Positions 47,669 to 59,340 of a DNA stretch of 64,000 bases are shown here, piece after piece. Made by a program: the position numbers and the translations under genes. Below the pieces are notes generated by a model. That model made no database searches and had not been told where the DNA came from. It was given only the letters and a program-made list of their open reading frames with translations. The DNA is taken from assembly GCF_016808095.1 (NCBI RefSeq), contig NC_068976.1, forward strand, positions 1,694,001 through 1,758,000. Direction: 5' to 3'. This stretch comes from Vigna angularis (lineage: Eukaryota > Streptophyta > Magnoliopsida > Fabales > Fabaceae). Numbering within the stretch: position 1 is the stretch's first letter; every line of letters starts with the position of its first letter.

Positions 47669-48821
47669 CCTTTAAATAAAGGTAAACTTTATTATTTAAA
47701 GTGATAAACTATTAGAACTTCTATTTGATTTTTCTGTCCAACGGGCTTGTTTACTTTGATTCTTTCAATGTAAACAAAAGAGTATTAGTTTAAAGTTTTC
47801 ACTATGTAAGTACACATCTTATCTTCAACCATATATAATAAAAAGATTTAGCGTATAACAATTGCTTTCATATTTTATTTGTAATAATATTTTCAAGTTA
47901 CCATACAAAATTCACACTAAAAAATATATAAAAAGTAAAAATAAATAATATATTTTATATTAGCGAACTCTATCTTGAATCTCACTAATAATGTTTTCTT
48001 TGAATGATTCTCTCACATTGTAGTTGTTAATATCATATAGTATGGAAAAATTCAACTTGACTCTATAGTTACAAAGATTTTACAATAATATATATCATGT
48101 TGTTGCAAGCTCTTTCTTCGTTATTCGTAATGCTACTCTCTTTTCCCTTTTCGTGTGACGTGTGTATATGTATATAAGAATATTTCAATACTAAAATTCA
48201 ATTTGTACAATAAATATATACTAATGAATCATACATCCTGTTAAATCTCAATTTATTTATAATATTTTAATTAACTTTTACATATACGAAAGTAAATATA
48301 TGCATAACTAACCTTAATTACATTTATAATTAAGAGTATAAATGACGATTTATAAATAGAATTTACAAATTTTATGATTAAAATACAAAATATTTTATAA
48401 ATTAATTAATTAATTAGTAGAGTTTTATTTTATAAATACCATCATTTTTTCTCTTCATAAAAATATTTTCTTTTTTCTTTTTTGACATTTAAAAATTCTA
48501 ATCACCTTATTTATCACTTTAAAGATAAGGTATCATCATATGGATCCTAATCTAGAAAGAATAGTCTTAGCCGATCATAATTTTTTGATCAAGTTTATCT
48601 TTATTCCTCGGTTTTAAAAGTTTTTCAAGCATGTGACTCAAAAGGATTCAAGATGAATTTATGTTTGTCTAGAATTGTTAAAATATGTTTTGATCATTGA
48701 TTTGATTTTTTTTATGAGTAAATACAGTATCATGTGAGAGATGAAGTCCTTATAACTTAGTTGAGTTAGAACTTGGTTCAAGTTTGAAACTAGTTTAAAT
48801 TCTTATAAGTTTTATATGATA
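47669..48821. other. AT-rich spacer
   Basis: No gene, repeat array or element terminus recognised. Confidence 0.6.
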
Positions 48822-48839
48822 CACTAGTGCAAAAACAAC

Positions 48840-49330
48840 ATATTACGTCGTTTATTTTTGGCTTTTAATGACGAATTAGAGACTGACGTCATAGCGGGTG
48901 ACGTAACTTTTACGTCGGATATCACGAGGTGACGTTAATAGTATAATTTCACGTTGGTTGTATCTATATCTGACGTAAACCTAACATCGACATTGTGCAA
49001 CGACGTGATGTTACGTCAGTTAGTAAAGAGATTGACGTTCAATATTTGAATTAATATTTATATTTATAGTAAAATTTGTCGTCTTATGTACGGGGGAAGG
49101 GACGTAAACTTAACGTCGATGTGGAGGATAAGGGACGTAATGTTCACGTCGAAGTTCAAAGTTGACGTCAATTTTTGAGTAATATTTGAATAAATATTTA
49201 TATTTAAAGAAATATTTGACGTCAAGTATAAGGTAATGACGTAAGGTTAACGTCGAAATTGTCTATATGGGATGTTACTGTTGATGTTTGAACGTCAAAT
49301 GGTGTGTACTTCGACGTTACCTTCAGTGTT
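48840..49330. repeat. Left subterminal repeat region of CACTA element
   Basis: More than a dozen TGACGT / ACGTC motifs in both orientations within ~490 bp, such as GTGACGTAACTTTTACGTCG. Such motif clusters are where the CACTA-encoded DNA-binding protein is known to bind. Confidence 0.75.
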
Positions 49331-49659
49331 TTTTTTTTCGATTTGATTCGGTTTAGCTCATTCAACCAAACCTGAAATACAGAAACTTGTTTTCCAATTC
49401 ATATATATTCACAAAATTATTTAATTTAAACCATGCTATCATCAATTCATCAATTCCAATTAAATAGTAAAACTAAAAGACGCTAATGCTATCATCAAAA
49501 CTTTAAAGAACCCAGTTTTCCATTCATCTATTCACTCTATTCATCTATTCACAATAATCTATTAGCAGTTTAAAAGCTGCACAAGTAAGTAAATGCTACT
49601 ATCATGAAAGGAAAAACTTAAAGCTATAGCTATTTAAAATGTTTATTCAAATATCTTGC

Positions 49660-52490
49660 CCATTCCTATCTTATCGTCGTTATTACTAAAGTGGACAATG
49701 GAGAGGTAGTGTTGAGCCGCTGCATAATCAAGAAAACTTTACTATTATATTCATTTTAATGTCAAAAGTTTATTGATATTTGTAAGATTTTCAAATGTAA
49801 ATTTTTACCTTAGTCCATTCCCCTCTAATTTCTGCTCGGATGATTGCCTTCATCCATGACATGATGTAGTAGCTACATGCCCAGGAATCATTAAGCTTAT
49901 TACACTAAACATGTGAAAGAACTTAGTCAAATGTAATGGTTTAAATTTGACTACAAAAATTAAAGGTTAAAGATAAACAAATTCCAATCTTAGGATATAT
50001 AATTTCAAGTTGTTGTCCTTTGGTCGTAGTCACAACTCTAAACAAATTTAAAACATTTGAAACATTAGAAACATAAGTTAATATATTAATATCATAATGA
50101 ATTGATAAGAATAAATGTAATACTTACGTTTGTATCAAGGACTTCAACTCCGCTTTAATCTTCTTGTGAAGAGAGCAAAACCATACAACTTGTTCTTTTT
50201 TTGGAATGATCACCATGAGTTGCCAATGGCCCCTGTCATGTACCAACAACTAGTGAGTTAGTTTATTGATTAAAGTTTGATAAAAGTTGACAATATTGGG
50301 AAAGACATACGCATCAATGTATGGCGCGATATATCTCTCTCTGTTAGACTCAGTCATCCATGTTTCAATATATGATTTTCTGGAATCTAATGTGTTTCCA
50401 GATGGTTGAATGGTCTGAGGTTCAAGAAAGCCATAAACTGACGCCCGACCTGATTCAACTACGATGGTGTCCATGTACCTGTAAGAATAAAGTTAAGTAT
50501 ATTTATTAAAAAGTAATAATACTAATATACAAATTGGAAAATAACAAATAAAAAACTTACATGCACCATAGTTGTATGCATGAAATGTTAAGAATTTTTT
50601 CTCCACCTATGATCTCATAAGCATCATCGAAATTAATATACAATGGAACATGGCACTCGAGGCCAAATGTTCTTAACTCCCATAGCATCTCTACCGATCC
50701 TTTCCTCAACTTATTTAATCTGGAGGTCAATATGGATATAGCATCATGGTCTTCTGCTTCCTCACGAGCCTCGTTCACAAGTTGAGCAATTGGTTGTTTC
50801 TCAGGACGGTAAACTTGCAACTCACATTTACAAAAGTTAGGAATCATTTAATTATAACTTGAAGATTTAAGATAATAAAAAGAAGAATATAATACCGCTG
50901 GTGGGCCAAAATATGGCATGATCATAGCCTTAGGCCAAGCTATGAATGTGCCTAAGGCCTCCCCCACGAATTGGATTTCAGATGTAGGCAATGGCACTCG
51001 AGCCTGGGGGTCTCTTGGATCATCAATCATTACCCGTGCATGAGTGGGCTATAAAGGAGCACCATGAATGGTCTGGCCTTCTGCAATCTATCGTCCCATG
51101 GCCACTACGCGCGGATGATCCTCATCAACCAAAAACTGATACTGAATATTGTAATCAATACGATCTGCAGTAGAGCATGAGCCTTTGGTGCTCAAACGAG
51201 GTGTAGTAGGATCATCTCTAGGGGCGTCCTCTTGTTGTGACTGTTGTTGTTGCTCTTGTTGTTGTTGTTGTTGTTGTTGTTGGGTGATCATCGCAAGTTT
51301 TTCTTCGAGCATTCTGAAGCGTTCACCCATGCTTTCCTCTAATTCGACTTGCACCTGTTGCTTGATGCTACTAACCATTTCCCGAGTCACGACTTCTGTG
51401 CTTCTTGGTTTAGGGCCAAAGTAGTCCCTCAATCCAACAGCTCCTCCAACACCACGCACACGACCTGGACGGTCTAGCCGACCTATGGCTGTTACTAGGA
51501 GGTCCTCCCTACCTTGTGCCACAAATGTGCCTTGACTCTATTGGTCAACCAAGTCATCCCACATATCATAATGAAGCTAGACACATTAAAAAGTTTGTTA
51601 CATAATTTTTTATGAACTATGGTAATCAGTTAAAAGTTTCCACTTACAATTCTCTGGGATATCTCCTGAGCAGACTGGGATGTAAACTGGCCATTGGACT
51701 TTGTCCGTGCAGCCTTCCATAATTCATGTCTGGCTGGTGGAGGTGCTAGATCAGGTGACTCAAGACCTAACTCCTCAGCGCGACGTTTTCTCATCTTTTT
51801 CTCTAATAACCCATAACCACCACGTGACAGTACGTGTGATGTATCATTAAGCTTCTGCCTCTGCTGGGCGGCTATCCTTTTCACCTATGAAAAAATTAAA
51901 ATCATTAAGCATCTTGTGTGACTAGAGAAAAATATTAAAAAACATACCTGCCACTCAGGAGTAAGTCTAGATTCTTTAAACTGCACCCACTCCTCCTCAG
52001 TTATTTTATATTTTTTATAAGGAGTGTTATTCTGTTTAGAGCCAAAGACGTATTGATGTGTCATTCTCGTCTTGAAGTCCCTCCACCGGACTGCAATGTG
52101 GGATAAAATCTTCTTCCTTATCCTCTCATCATTAGGGATATTCCAATTTTCCTGTTAAAAACAAAATTAATGTTAAAGCATGATCAACAAAAATAAGTCA
52201 ATGATGGAAGTAAAACATCTTAAACATACCAAAATATGCTGCCATAGTAGATTTTTGTCAACCTGTGGGACATCATCCCAACAGGTAGCGACAATAGGGA
52301 CATGTGCTTTTGCCATCACGCCCAAGTAACTTTTGAACGATGCTGCATGTGCCCCAATAGGCACAAATGTTCGGGGATCAAACTCCACCGTCATTGGTTT
52401 CTCATTAACCCGACGAGATGTGACATCAGGCATCCGAGTCACAGATCTACCCCCTCCTCCCGTCGGACCTGATCTAGAGCTCGTCATACC
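49660..52490 (-). pseudogene. CACTA-associated gene: plant transposase_24-type region plus Ulp1-like protease domain
   Basis: Read leftward in exon-sized open blocks. 52487-52230: MTSSRSGPTGGGGRSV.. with TVEFDPRTFVPIG. 52150-51950: WNIPNDERIRKKILSHIAVRWRDFK, the plant En/Spm transposase_24 pattern. 51884-51650: a basic region. 51522-51088: contains a Gln run encoded near 51250-51290. 50830-50557 and 50474-50312 follow. A Ulp1/C48-like protease end has GHWQLMVIIPKKEQVVWFCSL (about 50235-50130) and then AC-SYYIMSWMKAIIRAE (about 49895-49810), so His and Cys candidates are visible. In-frame stops near 51540 and 51055 break it. It lies directly downstream of the TNP2 remnant, same strand. Confidence 0.75.
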
Positions 52491-52572
52491 TGTTTACAAA
52501 GTGTTAGTAGATTATATTTAGAACAGACAAAATAAATAAATTGAACAAGTAATTAAAATAATGCTAAGACAC

Positions 52573-53445
52573 CTATTTATCCCATATGCCTTCGTTGTGA
52601 TCACATCGAGTTGCATGTATTACATCGGGTACATCATCGACCTTATTTTCAATGGTTCTTGATGAGAAGAAGCTTGTCTCAAGTATATCTAGAGAGTCTT
52701 CATCATCAGTTATGTGCATGGCTCTGCCTTCCAATACCACTGACCATTTATGATTCACTGGGTCAGTGACATATAATATTTGTCTTGCTTGACTAGCCAT
52801 AATAAATGGTTCATCCGTGTAACTCATTTTGTTAAGATCCACCAAAGTGAATCCGAGGTCTTCTTTCACCACACCAGAATTACTGTCAACCCATTTACAC
52901 TTGAAAACTGGAACTCTAAAAGTGACAATCAATTTCCCAAATTTCTTGTATTATTCCAAAATAACTGATTGATGCTGTAATTGGATTCTTATCCTTGGAA
53001 CTGGAAAAGTGTACAACCTCAGCTTGTAGGGTAACTCCACTATTTTGAACTCTACTTTTATTGTCTTCCTCCTTTGAATAGAACAAGTAATTGTTTATGT
53101 AATAGCCGCCGAAAGTGATCACATCAGTGTTAGGTCCACGAGCTAGTCTCAATAGATTTTCAGAAACATTCGGAGTCGCATAAATCTTTTTCTTAAACCA
53201 AGCTAAAAAGGATTTGTTATGTTCATTAAGTGTCCACTTTTCACTCATACGTGGATGTGCTGACTTAATTTCATCAATGTGTTGTGAAATGTAAGGAATA
53301 ACATCCTCTGTGTTGTTTAAAATGTACAAATGTACTTGATTAACATCTTTTCCACTAACACTTTCAATCCTTACTCCTCGAACTCCCTTTCCTTCACGTC
53401 TATTCTCATGTATTTACTTTGGAAGTCCTCTTGGTTCTCTGATTC
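52573..53445 (-). pseudogene. TNP2-type CACTA transposase, C-terminal fragment
   Basis: 53329-52916 encodes LYILNNTEDVIPYISQHIDEI and the block KWTLNEHNKSFLAWFKKKI. 52932-52573 continues in another frame with VPVFKCKWVDSNSGVVKEDLG and RQILYVTDPVNHKWSVVL. These are conserved C-terminal regions of TNP2-like transposases. The N-terminal catalytic part is missing, and sequence upstream of about 53445 is unrelated. Non-functional. Confidence 0.82.
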
Positions 53446-54125
53446 TTATCAAAGATTAACATCTTTGTGGAAAATATTTCTTTTAGGGTTGCTTAATTAG
53501 GTGCCTTAAACATTTATACCTATACTGTGACGTTTCCATCTTTGTCTTATGAACCATAAGTAAAATTTAAAAAAGTCGAGACGGACGAGCAAGGTCATGA
53601 AAGAGAATTGTCAGAATTCTAGGAAAAACAAATTTTTTTTTAAGAACCAACTATATGTTAACAACTTTTTTGACAATATACTATGTCACTATTTTATTGG
53701 TCTGTACATTTGAAACGAAGTGATCACGACTACTAGATAAGCATTTATAAAAAACTCGAATTTAAAAAGTCAACGACGATCAAAGATCAAACGAAACTCT
53801 CAGAACAACTTTTATTTTCCACATTGAGATAAATTATTTTGAATAATTTAATAATTATAATTAGTTTTAGTATAAATGATTATGATATAAAAAAATAGTA
53901 TGAATAACATTATTAGGAAAATACTATGAATAACATTATTTGCATTTCTTAATTTATAACGCTTTGAATCGATTCTTTATTACTTAGAATCCATTATATC
54001 AACTTAGGAAAATTGAGAGTGGAATTATATGAATATAGAGGGGCACATCAAACTTTTTAACTTCAAGCCCTCCAAATCTCACCTTCTTCGCGGGTGATTC
54101 AAAAGTAGACAATTTCTGGGGAGCG
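53446..54125. other. Non-coding AT-rich DNA between transposase remnant and right repeats
   Basis: No domain is seen. This is where the missing N-terminal part of the transposase would be expected, so a deletion is likely. Confidence 0.5.
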
Positions 54126-54129
54126 GGAC

Positions 54130-56110
54130 GTCATTTTGTTTTTAAATGAATCAAACGAAATTTATTGATTTTTTTCTGAATGATGTTTGAACGTCGAATT
54201 CGGCGGGGCTTCGACGTTCATACAAGAAGGTGGAGTGTGGTAGTTACTAAGCATAATTACACAATGTACGTCATCAGTTCATCTATAAATATAGCTTGCA
54301 TTTCACATAATCCCTGCCTCCTGTTTCCGTATTTGACATATTATGATTCATGTTTTTTTATCTCCTTTGCATTTTCTTTTCCATAGATATCTAAACATGT
54401 ATGTTCTTTAAATTGCAATTTGCTCGGTTGAATGTCAAAGTACCTCATTCATGTCTCAGTTCATATGAAGGTGGCCTTTGATATTCAAGTGAACAAAATG
54501 CTTTTTACAATAAAGAAATGATGAAGTTATCTTACTGAAAGGAAAGTGCTTGGGAAAGAGAAATATGGTTCACAATATGTTTAATGCTGAAACAATTTTA
54601 TGATCTAAAATAATTATATAAAGAAGATGTTCAACTTCAACATTCAACTATGAATGAATCGTTTCTTAAATTGTCTTGGAGTTGTCTTTTACCATTAGAT
54701 TTCAGAGCTATTTGATTTCTTATGGTGGAAACAACTCCAAGACAAATTAAATTTATAAATTTGACGTCGAATGTTGAGTGCATTGGATGCGAAAGACTGC
54801 TCAATGACATGTCTACGTTTAGTCAGCAAGGAGTTTAGAAGAATCCAAAGAGATTTTTTACTTATTCAGTGAATGATGATTGAACGTCGTATTCGGAGGG
54901 GCATCGATGTTCGGAAAGTTAATGTAAAATATTTGTGATCGAGGACATCCTATGTCATATTCATCATAAAAACATCTGTGTTTAGTCAGCAAGGAGTTCT
55001 TAAGAAAACAAAGAGATTTTTTAGTTTTTCAGTGAAGATGTTTTAACGTCGAATTGTGAGGGTCTTCGACGTTCAGGATATTGATGTCAATTATTTGTGC
55101 TCGAGGACGTCCTATATCATTATTCATCATAGCAATGTCTACGTTTAGTCAGCAAGGGGTCTTAAGAATCCAAAGAGATTTTTTACTTTTTCATTGATGT
55201 TTGAACGTCAAATTGTGCGAGGCTTGGACGTGCAGGATATTAATCATGTGTAATGCTTTTAAAATGATTTAATTTTGCTACGCGGATCATCTATTTTTTA
55301 GTATTTTTTTCGTTTTAATTTTTAATCATTCAATGGAACATCTAACTCTGTGGAGCAGTGGGACATTAATGGTGTGCATTTTCCAACGATATTTTTAACG
55401 TCAATTGTTGGGGGTTGGACGTCAATTAGTTCTTCTGGTGGAAACAACTAAAATATAAATTAAATTTATAGGATTGACGTCGAGTATTGACGGCAAACGA
55501 TGCAAAGGTCTGGAGATTGGGTCAAATATTTGTGATCAATGAGGTCCTATATCATTATTTATCATAGAATGTCTTCGATTAGTCAGTAAGGAGATAATAT
55601 CGAATCCAAAGAGATTTTTTACTTTTTCAGTGAATGATGTTTGAACGTCGAATTTTGAAGGGGCTTCGACGTTCATACAATATCAGAATCCAAAGAGATT
55701 TTTTACTTTTTCAATGAATGATGTTTGAACGTCGAATTTGGAAGGGCTTCGACTTTCATACAATATCAGAATCCAAAGAGATTTTTTACTTTTTCAGTGA
55801 ATGATGTTTGAACGTCGAATTGTGCAGGGCTTCGACGTTCGTACGATGTGGCAGTTTTTAATCATGATTACACGATGTACAGTTTTTGTAATGATTTAAT
55901 TTTCGTCAGCAGATCATCTAATTTTTAATATTTTTTCTTTTTAATTTTTAATCATTCAATACCACGTCCGACTTTGTGGAGTAGTGGGACAATGTTTCCA
56001 ACGATGTTTTTCACGTCTATTGTAGGGGGCTGGACGTCAATTAGTTCTTATTTGAATCAAAAGAGATGTATTACTTTCCACTTAATGATGTTTGAACGTC
56101 ATCATTTCAT
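54130..56110. repeat. Right subterminal region: hairpin repeats GAACGTCGAA / TTCGACGTTC
   Basis: About eight units read roughly CAAAGAGATTTTTTACTTTT, then TGATGTTTGAACGTCGAA, a short variable loop, and TTCGACGTTC. The two 10-bp halves are complementary, so each unit can form a hairpin. Three units at 55605-55860 are in near-perfect tandem (about 85 bp apart). Others are near 54175, 54885, 55040 and 55200. Confidence 0.85.
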
Positions 56111-56640
56111 CTATAAATATAGCTTAAATTTCGTGTTTGAACGTCATCATTTCATCTTGTTTCTCTGTTGAACATATTAGGATTCATGGTTTTTATATCC
56201 TTTGTGTTTTCTTTTCCTTAGATTTCGAAGCAATTCTATTCCTCAAATTGCAATCTGCTCATTTGAATTTCAAAGTGTCGCATTCAGATCTCAGTTCATA
56301 TGAAGGTGGCCTTTGAAATTCAAGTCAACAAAATGCTTTTTATAGATTAGAAATGATTAAGTTATCTTACTAAAAGGGAAACACTTAGGAAAAATAATAA
56401 TGGTTCACAATATGTTTAATGCTGAAACAATTTTATGATCTAAAATAATTATATAAAGAAGATGTTCAACTTCATCATTCAACAATGTATGAATCATTTT
56501 TTAAATTGTCTTGGAGTTGTCTTCTATCATTAGATTTCAGAGCTATTTGATTTCCTATGGTGGAAAGAACCTCAAGACAAGTTAAATTTATAAAGTTGAC
56601 GTCGAATATTGGGTGCATTTGACTCAAAGGCCTCGTGATT
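54260..56640. repeat. ~540-bp block duplicated ~1.84 kb apart within the CACTA element
   Basis: 54260-54800 and 56100-56640 share a long ordered match: CATCTATAAATATAGCTT, ATATGAAGGTGGCCTTTGA, CACAATATGTTTAATGCTG, AATTGTCTTGGAGTTGTCTT and GACGTCGAAT. Both are in the same orientation, with moderate divergence. Confidence 0.85.
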
Positions 56641-56791
56641 GACGTCTACTTTTTTGGATCATCGACGTCCTATAACTTAGAGGATTTCAAAAGGAAATAT
56701 CCTCTTACAAAACACTTAATCTAAAATGAAGACCAAAGATGATGGAAGACATTATAACCAAAACCAGGAAGTAAAAAAAAAAAACAAAGAA

Positions 56792-57340
56792 AAAGTTAAC
56801 ATGAATTTGGTTGCGGAAGTAATGTAGGATAGGTTTTGAATGGTCTACTTGAAATTCATAAGTGTTAACTTTTTCTGTGTTTTTCCCCCATGCCTTCATG
56901 GTTAACAAAGAAATGTCTTCGTTTAGTAAAGGAAAAGAAAGAAAACACAAGAAAAAAGTTAACATGAATGTGATTACCGAAGTTATGTAGGATAGGTTTT
57001 CAAAGGGTCTACTTGAAATTCATAAGTGTTAACATTTTCCTCTGTTTTAGCCATTTGCCTTCATGGTTAACAAAGAAATGTCTTCGTTTAGTGAAGGAAA
57101 AGAACTAAAACAGTTGAAAAAAAGTTAACATGAATTTGATTACCAAGTTATGTAGGATAGGTTTTCAAAGGGTCTACTTGAAATTCATAAGTGTTAACAT
57201 TTTCCACTGTTTTAGCCCTTTGCCTTCATGGTTAACAAAAAAATGTCTTCGTTTAGTGAAGGAAAAGAACTAAAAGAGTTGAAAAAAGTTAACATGAATT
57301 TGATTACCGAAGTTATGTGGGATAGTTGAACTTCATTTTT
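56792..57340. repeat. ~164-bp tandem repeat, about 3.3 copies
   Basis: Units start AAAGTTAACATGAATTTG at about 56792, 56956, 57121 and 57285, giving periods of 164-165 bp. Each contains CTACTTGAAATTCATAAGTG and CCTTCATGGTTAACAAA. High identity; not coding. Confidence 0.92.
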
Positions 57341-57627
57341 TATTACTTTTTCTTTTTCCTTTTAAACTCTCACTTTAACGTCCAAGCTTTATAGATCTTC
57401 GACATTTTTTTCGTCAGAAGCACCAGAGATTTTTTTACTTTTTCACTGAATTTATTTACGACAATGCCACAAGTTATTGTTTACGTTGCCTGTTATTTTA
57501 TTTGACGTTGAGCGTGTGACGTTGCGCACCCTTATATACACTGAATTTGAAAATCTTATGTACACTGAGTTGTTTCTATATTGGTAAACCCTAATACTGA
57601 GGAAAATTATTTGGTATCCAAATTCAA

Positions 57628-57876
57628 ATGACTTCTTCATCACATCCTTCAACAGACAGAGGAAAGGATGTTGTGGCTGCAAGAAATGCTGATCTCTCCG
57701 GGTGGATCAGTGATGAGGAGACTCGTCTAGAGTTTTTGAGGTGGACAAAGTTTAAACATATTGTTCCTCACAAATATCTGAACCTCGACTTATTTGAAAA
57801 GGAGGGATTTCACTTCCAGGAGTGGATTGAAACTCAAGGTCTCTCTACACTTGTCCAGATGAAGGGTGATTGGTAC
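57628..57876 (+). pseudogene. Transposon-type ORF start, cut off by the LTR element
   Basis: 83 codons from an ATG: low-complexity Ser/Thr start, then FKHIVPHKYLNLDLFEKEGF and FQEWIETQGLSTLVQMKGDWY. This phrase pattern resembles the N-terminal part of plant transposon proteins found in retroelement gag-type ORFs; the assignment is tentative. The frame ends in a TGA formed by the first bases of the inserted LTR at 57877, so the original protein was longer. TATA-like CTTATATACA lies at about 57531. Confidence 0.55.
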
Positions 57877-58297
57877 TGATGGAAGCTTACCAGGCTTGGG
57901 TAGAGAAAGTGAAGAGAAGGAGTGACTCAAGAGCAATAGGGCTGGAAAACAGTTTCTGTAGCATTTCACTAAGCTCAAAAGTGAGGAAATACAAAGGGGA
58001 GACCCTCTTATTTATAGGTGAAGAAAGGCCTCAATTCTGAGCTAAATTCCCTCCAAAATTCAAAATACAAAATGAGCTTGAAGGCCAAGTCAGTTGGGTC
58101 ACGGGAAGCATGCTGGGTCACATGGACAATGCTGCCAAAACGTGCTTCAGGCTGCTCCGCTGGGCTAGAGCCCCCTGTCTGAGGGGGATGGAGCGTACGT
58201 GAGCCAGGAAGTCCATTTGGTGCATCTGAGCTGGAGCCCCCCCTGGCTGAGGGCGCTGGAGCGGCTCTGGTGTTGATCCCTTTAAGTGCTTTTCCCA
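57877..58297 (-). repeat. 3' LTR of the minus-strand chromovirus
   Basis: On the minus strand it ends ..AAGCTTCCATCA at 57877. The start is placed tentatively at TGGGAAAAGCAC (58297). CTATAAATAAG on the minus strand at about 58006-58016 is a good TATA box. The 96-codon Pro/Ser/Gly-rich ORF here is LTR sequence, not a gene. Confidence 0.65.
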
Positions 58298-58304
58298 AAT
58301 TTGA

Positions 58305-59340
58305 TTAGTTGACCATGGCTCTTGCTTTTATTGTATCCATGGCTCTAGTAAGAGGTCCAATGTGATTCCTTGATGGTCTTCCATCAGACCCTCTCTCTTG
58401 AAAAGGATCTGTCCTCAGATCTGCTTCATCCTGTTGATCATCTCCTGTGAAAGGAATTAAGTCACAGATGTTAAAAGTAGGACTGACACCATAACATTCA
58501 GGAAGGTCTAATATGTATGCATTATCATTTATCTTTTTGACCACTTTGAAAGGACCATCTCCTCTTGGACTAAGTTTGGACTTTCGTTGAGAGGGAAACC
58601 TTTTCTTTCTCAAATGAAGCCAAACTAAGTCTCCTTCTTCAAAGACTATTTTCTTTCTCCCTTTGTTGTTATATTTTGTATATTTTTGAGTTTGTTTTTC
58701 AATTTGGTTTTTAACCTTCTCATCTAACTTCTTGATAAACTTCGCTTTAGATACACCCTCTTTATGAAGAAAAGAAGATGATTCTGGAAGAGGAAGTAAA
58801 TCAAGAGGTGTAATAGGGTTAAAACCATAAACAACCTCAAAAGGAGAAAGATTAGTAGTCTTGTGAACTACTCTATTATAAGCAAATTCAATATGAGGTA
58901 GATGATCATCCCAACTTTTTCTATTACCTCTTAATATTACCCTCAACAAAGTAGATAGAGATTTATTTACTACTTCAGTTTGCCCATCAGTTTGTGGGTG
59001 ACATGTGGTAGAAAATAGAAGTTTAGTTCCTAGCTTTTCCCATAAAGTTTTCCAAAAATGGCTTAGGAACTTAACATCTCTATCAGATACTATGGTTTTG
59101 GGTAAGCCATGCAATCTCACTATTTCTTTAAAGAAGAGTCTAGAGATATAGCTAGCATCATCTACTTTGTGGCAGGGTATAAAATGTGCCATTTTACTAA
59201 AACGATCTACTACCACAAATATAGAATCATACCCCTTTTGAGTTCTTGGCAGTCCTAGAACAAAATCCATACTTATGTCCTCCCAAGGGATATTAGCTAT
59301 ATGAAGAGGAGTATAGAGTCCATGAGGCATAATATTTTAC
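58305..59340 (-). pseudogene. Integrase core and C-terminus of minus-strand chromovirus
   Basis: 341 open codons. Catalytic core: [20 protein letters not shown] and [44 protein letters not shown], so D, D and E positions are all present. C-terminal: [35 protein letters not shown], then the short tail [18 protein letters not shown]. An in-frame TAA just upstream (about 59338) cuts it from its zinc finger, which lies in the same frame further right. Confidence 0.88.

Larger units (their letters stand above)
48822..57520 (-). mobile_element. CACTA (En/Spm) element, right end not recognised
   Basis: The left terminus CACTAGTGCAAAAAC is preceded by ATA, as expected for a 3-bp target duplication. 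ACGTC-containing subterminal repeats flank both sides (48845-49330 and about 54130-57520). Between them, on the minus strand, are a TNP2 transposase remnant and a multi-exon Ulp1-domain gene, the usual CACTA gene set. The matching terminus was not found; it may be mutated, deleted, or displaced. The right limit given is where ACGT-rich repeats stop. Confidence 0.75.

Noticed and set aside
57480..57620. Right CACTA terminus
   Set aside because: No sequence matching the reverse complement of CACTAGTGCAAAAAC was found; ACACTGA strings near 57538 and 57564 are too short.
58008..58298. 96-codon Pro/Ser/Gly-rich minus-strand ORF
   Set aside because: It lies wholly inside the LTR, has no domain, and its reading frame is explained by GC-rich LTR sequence.
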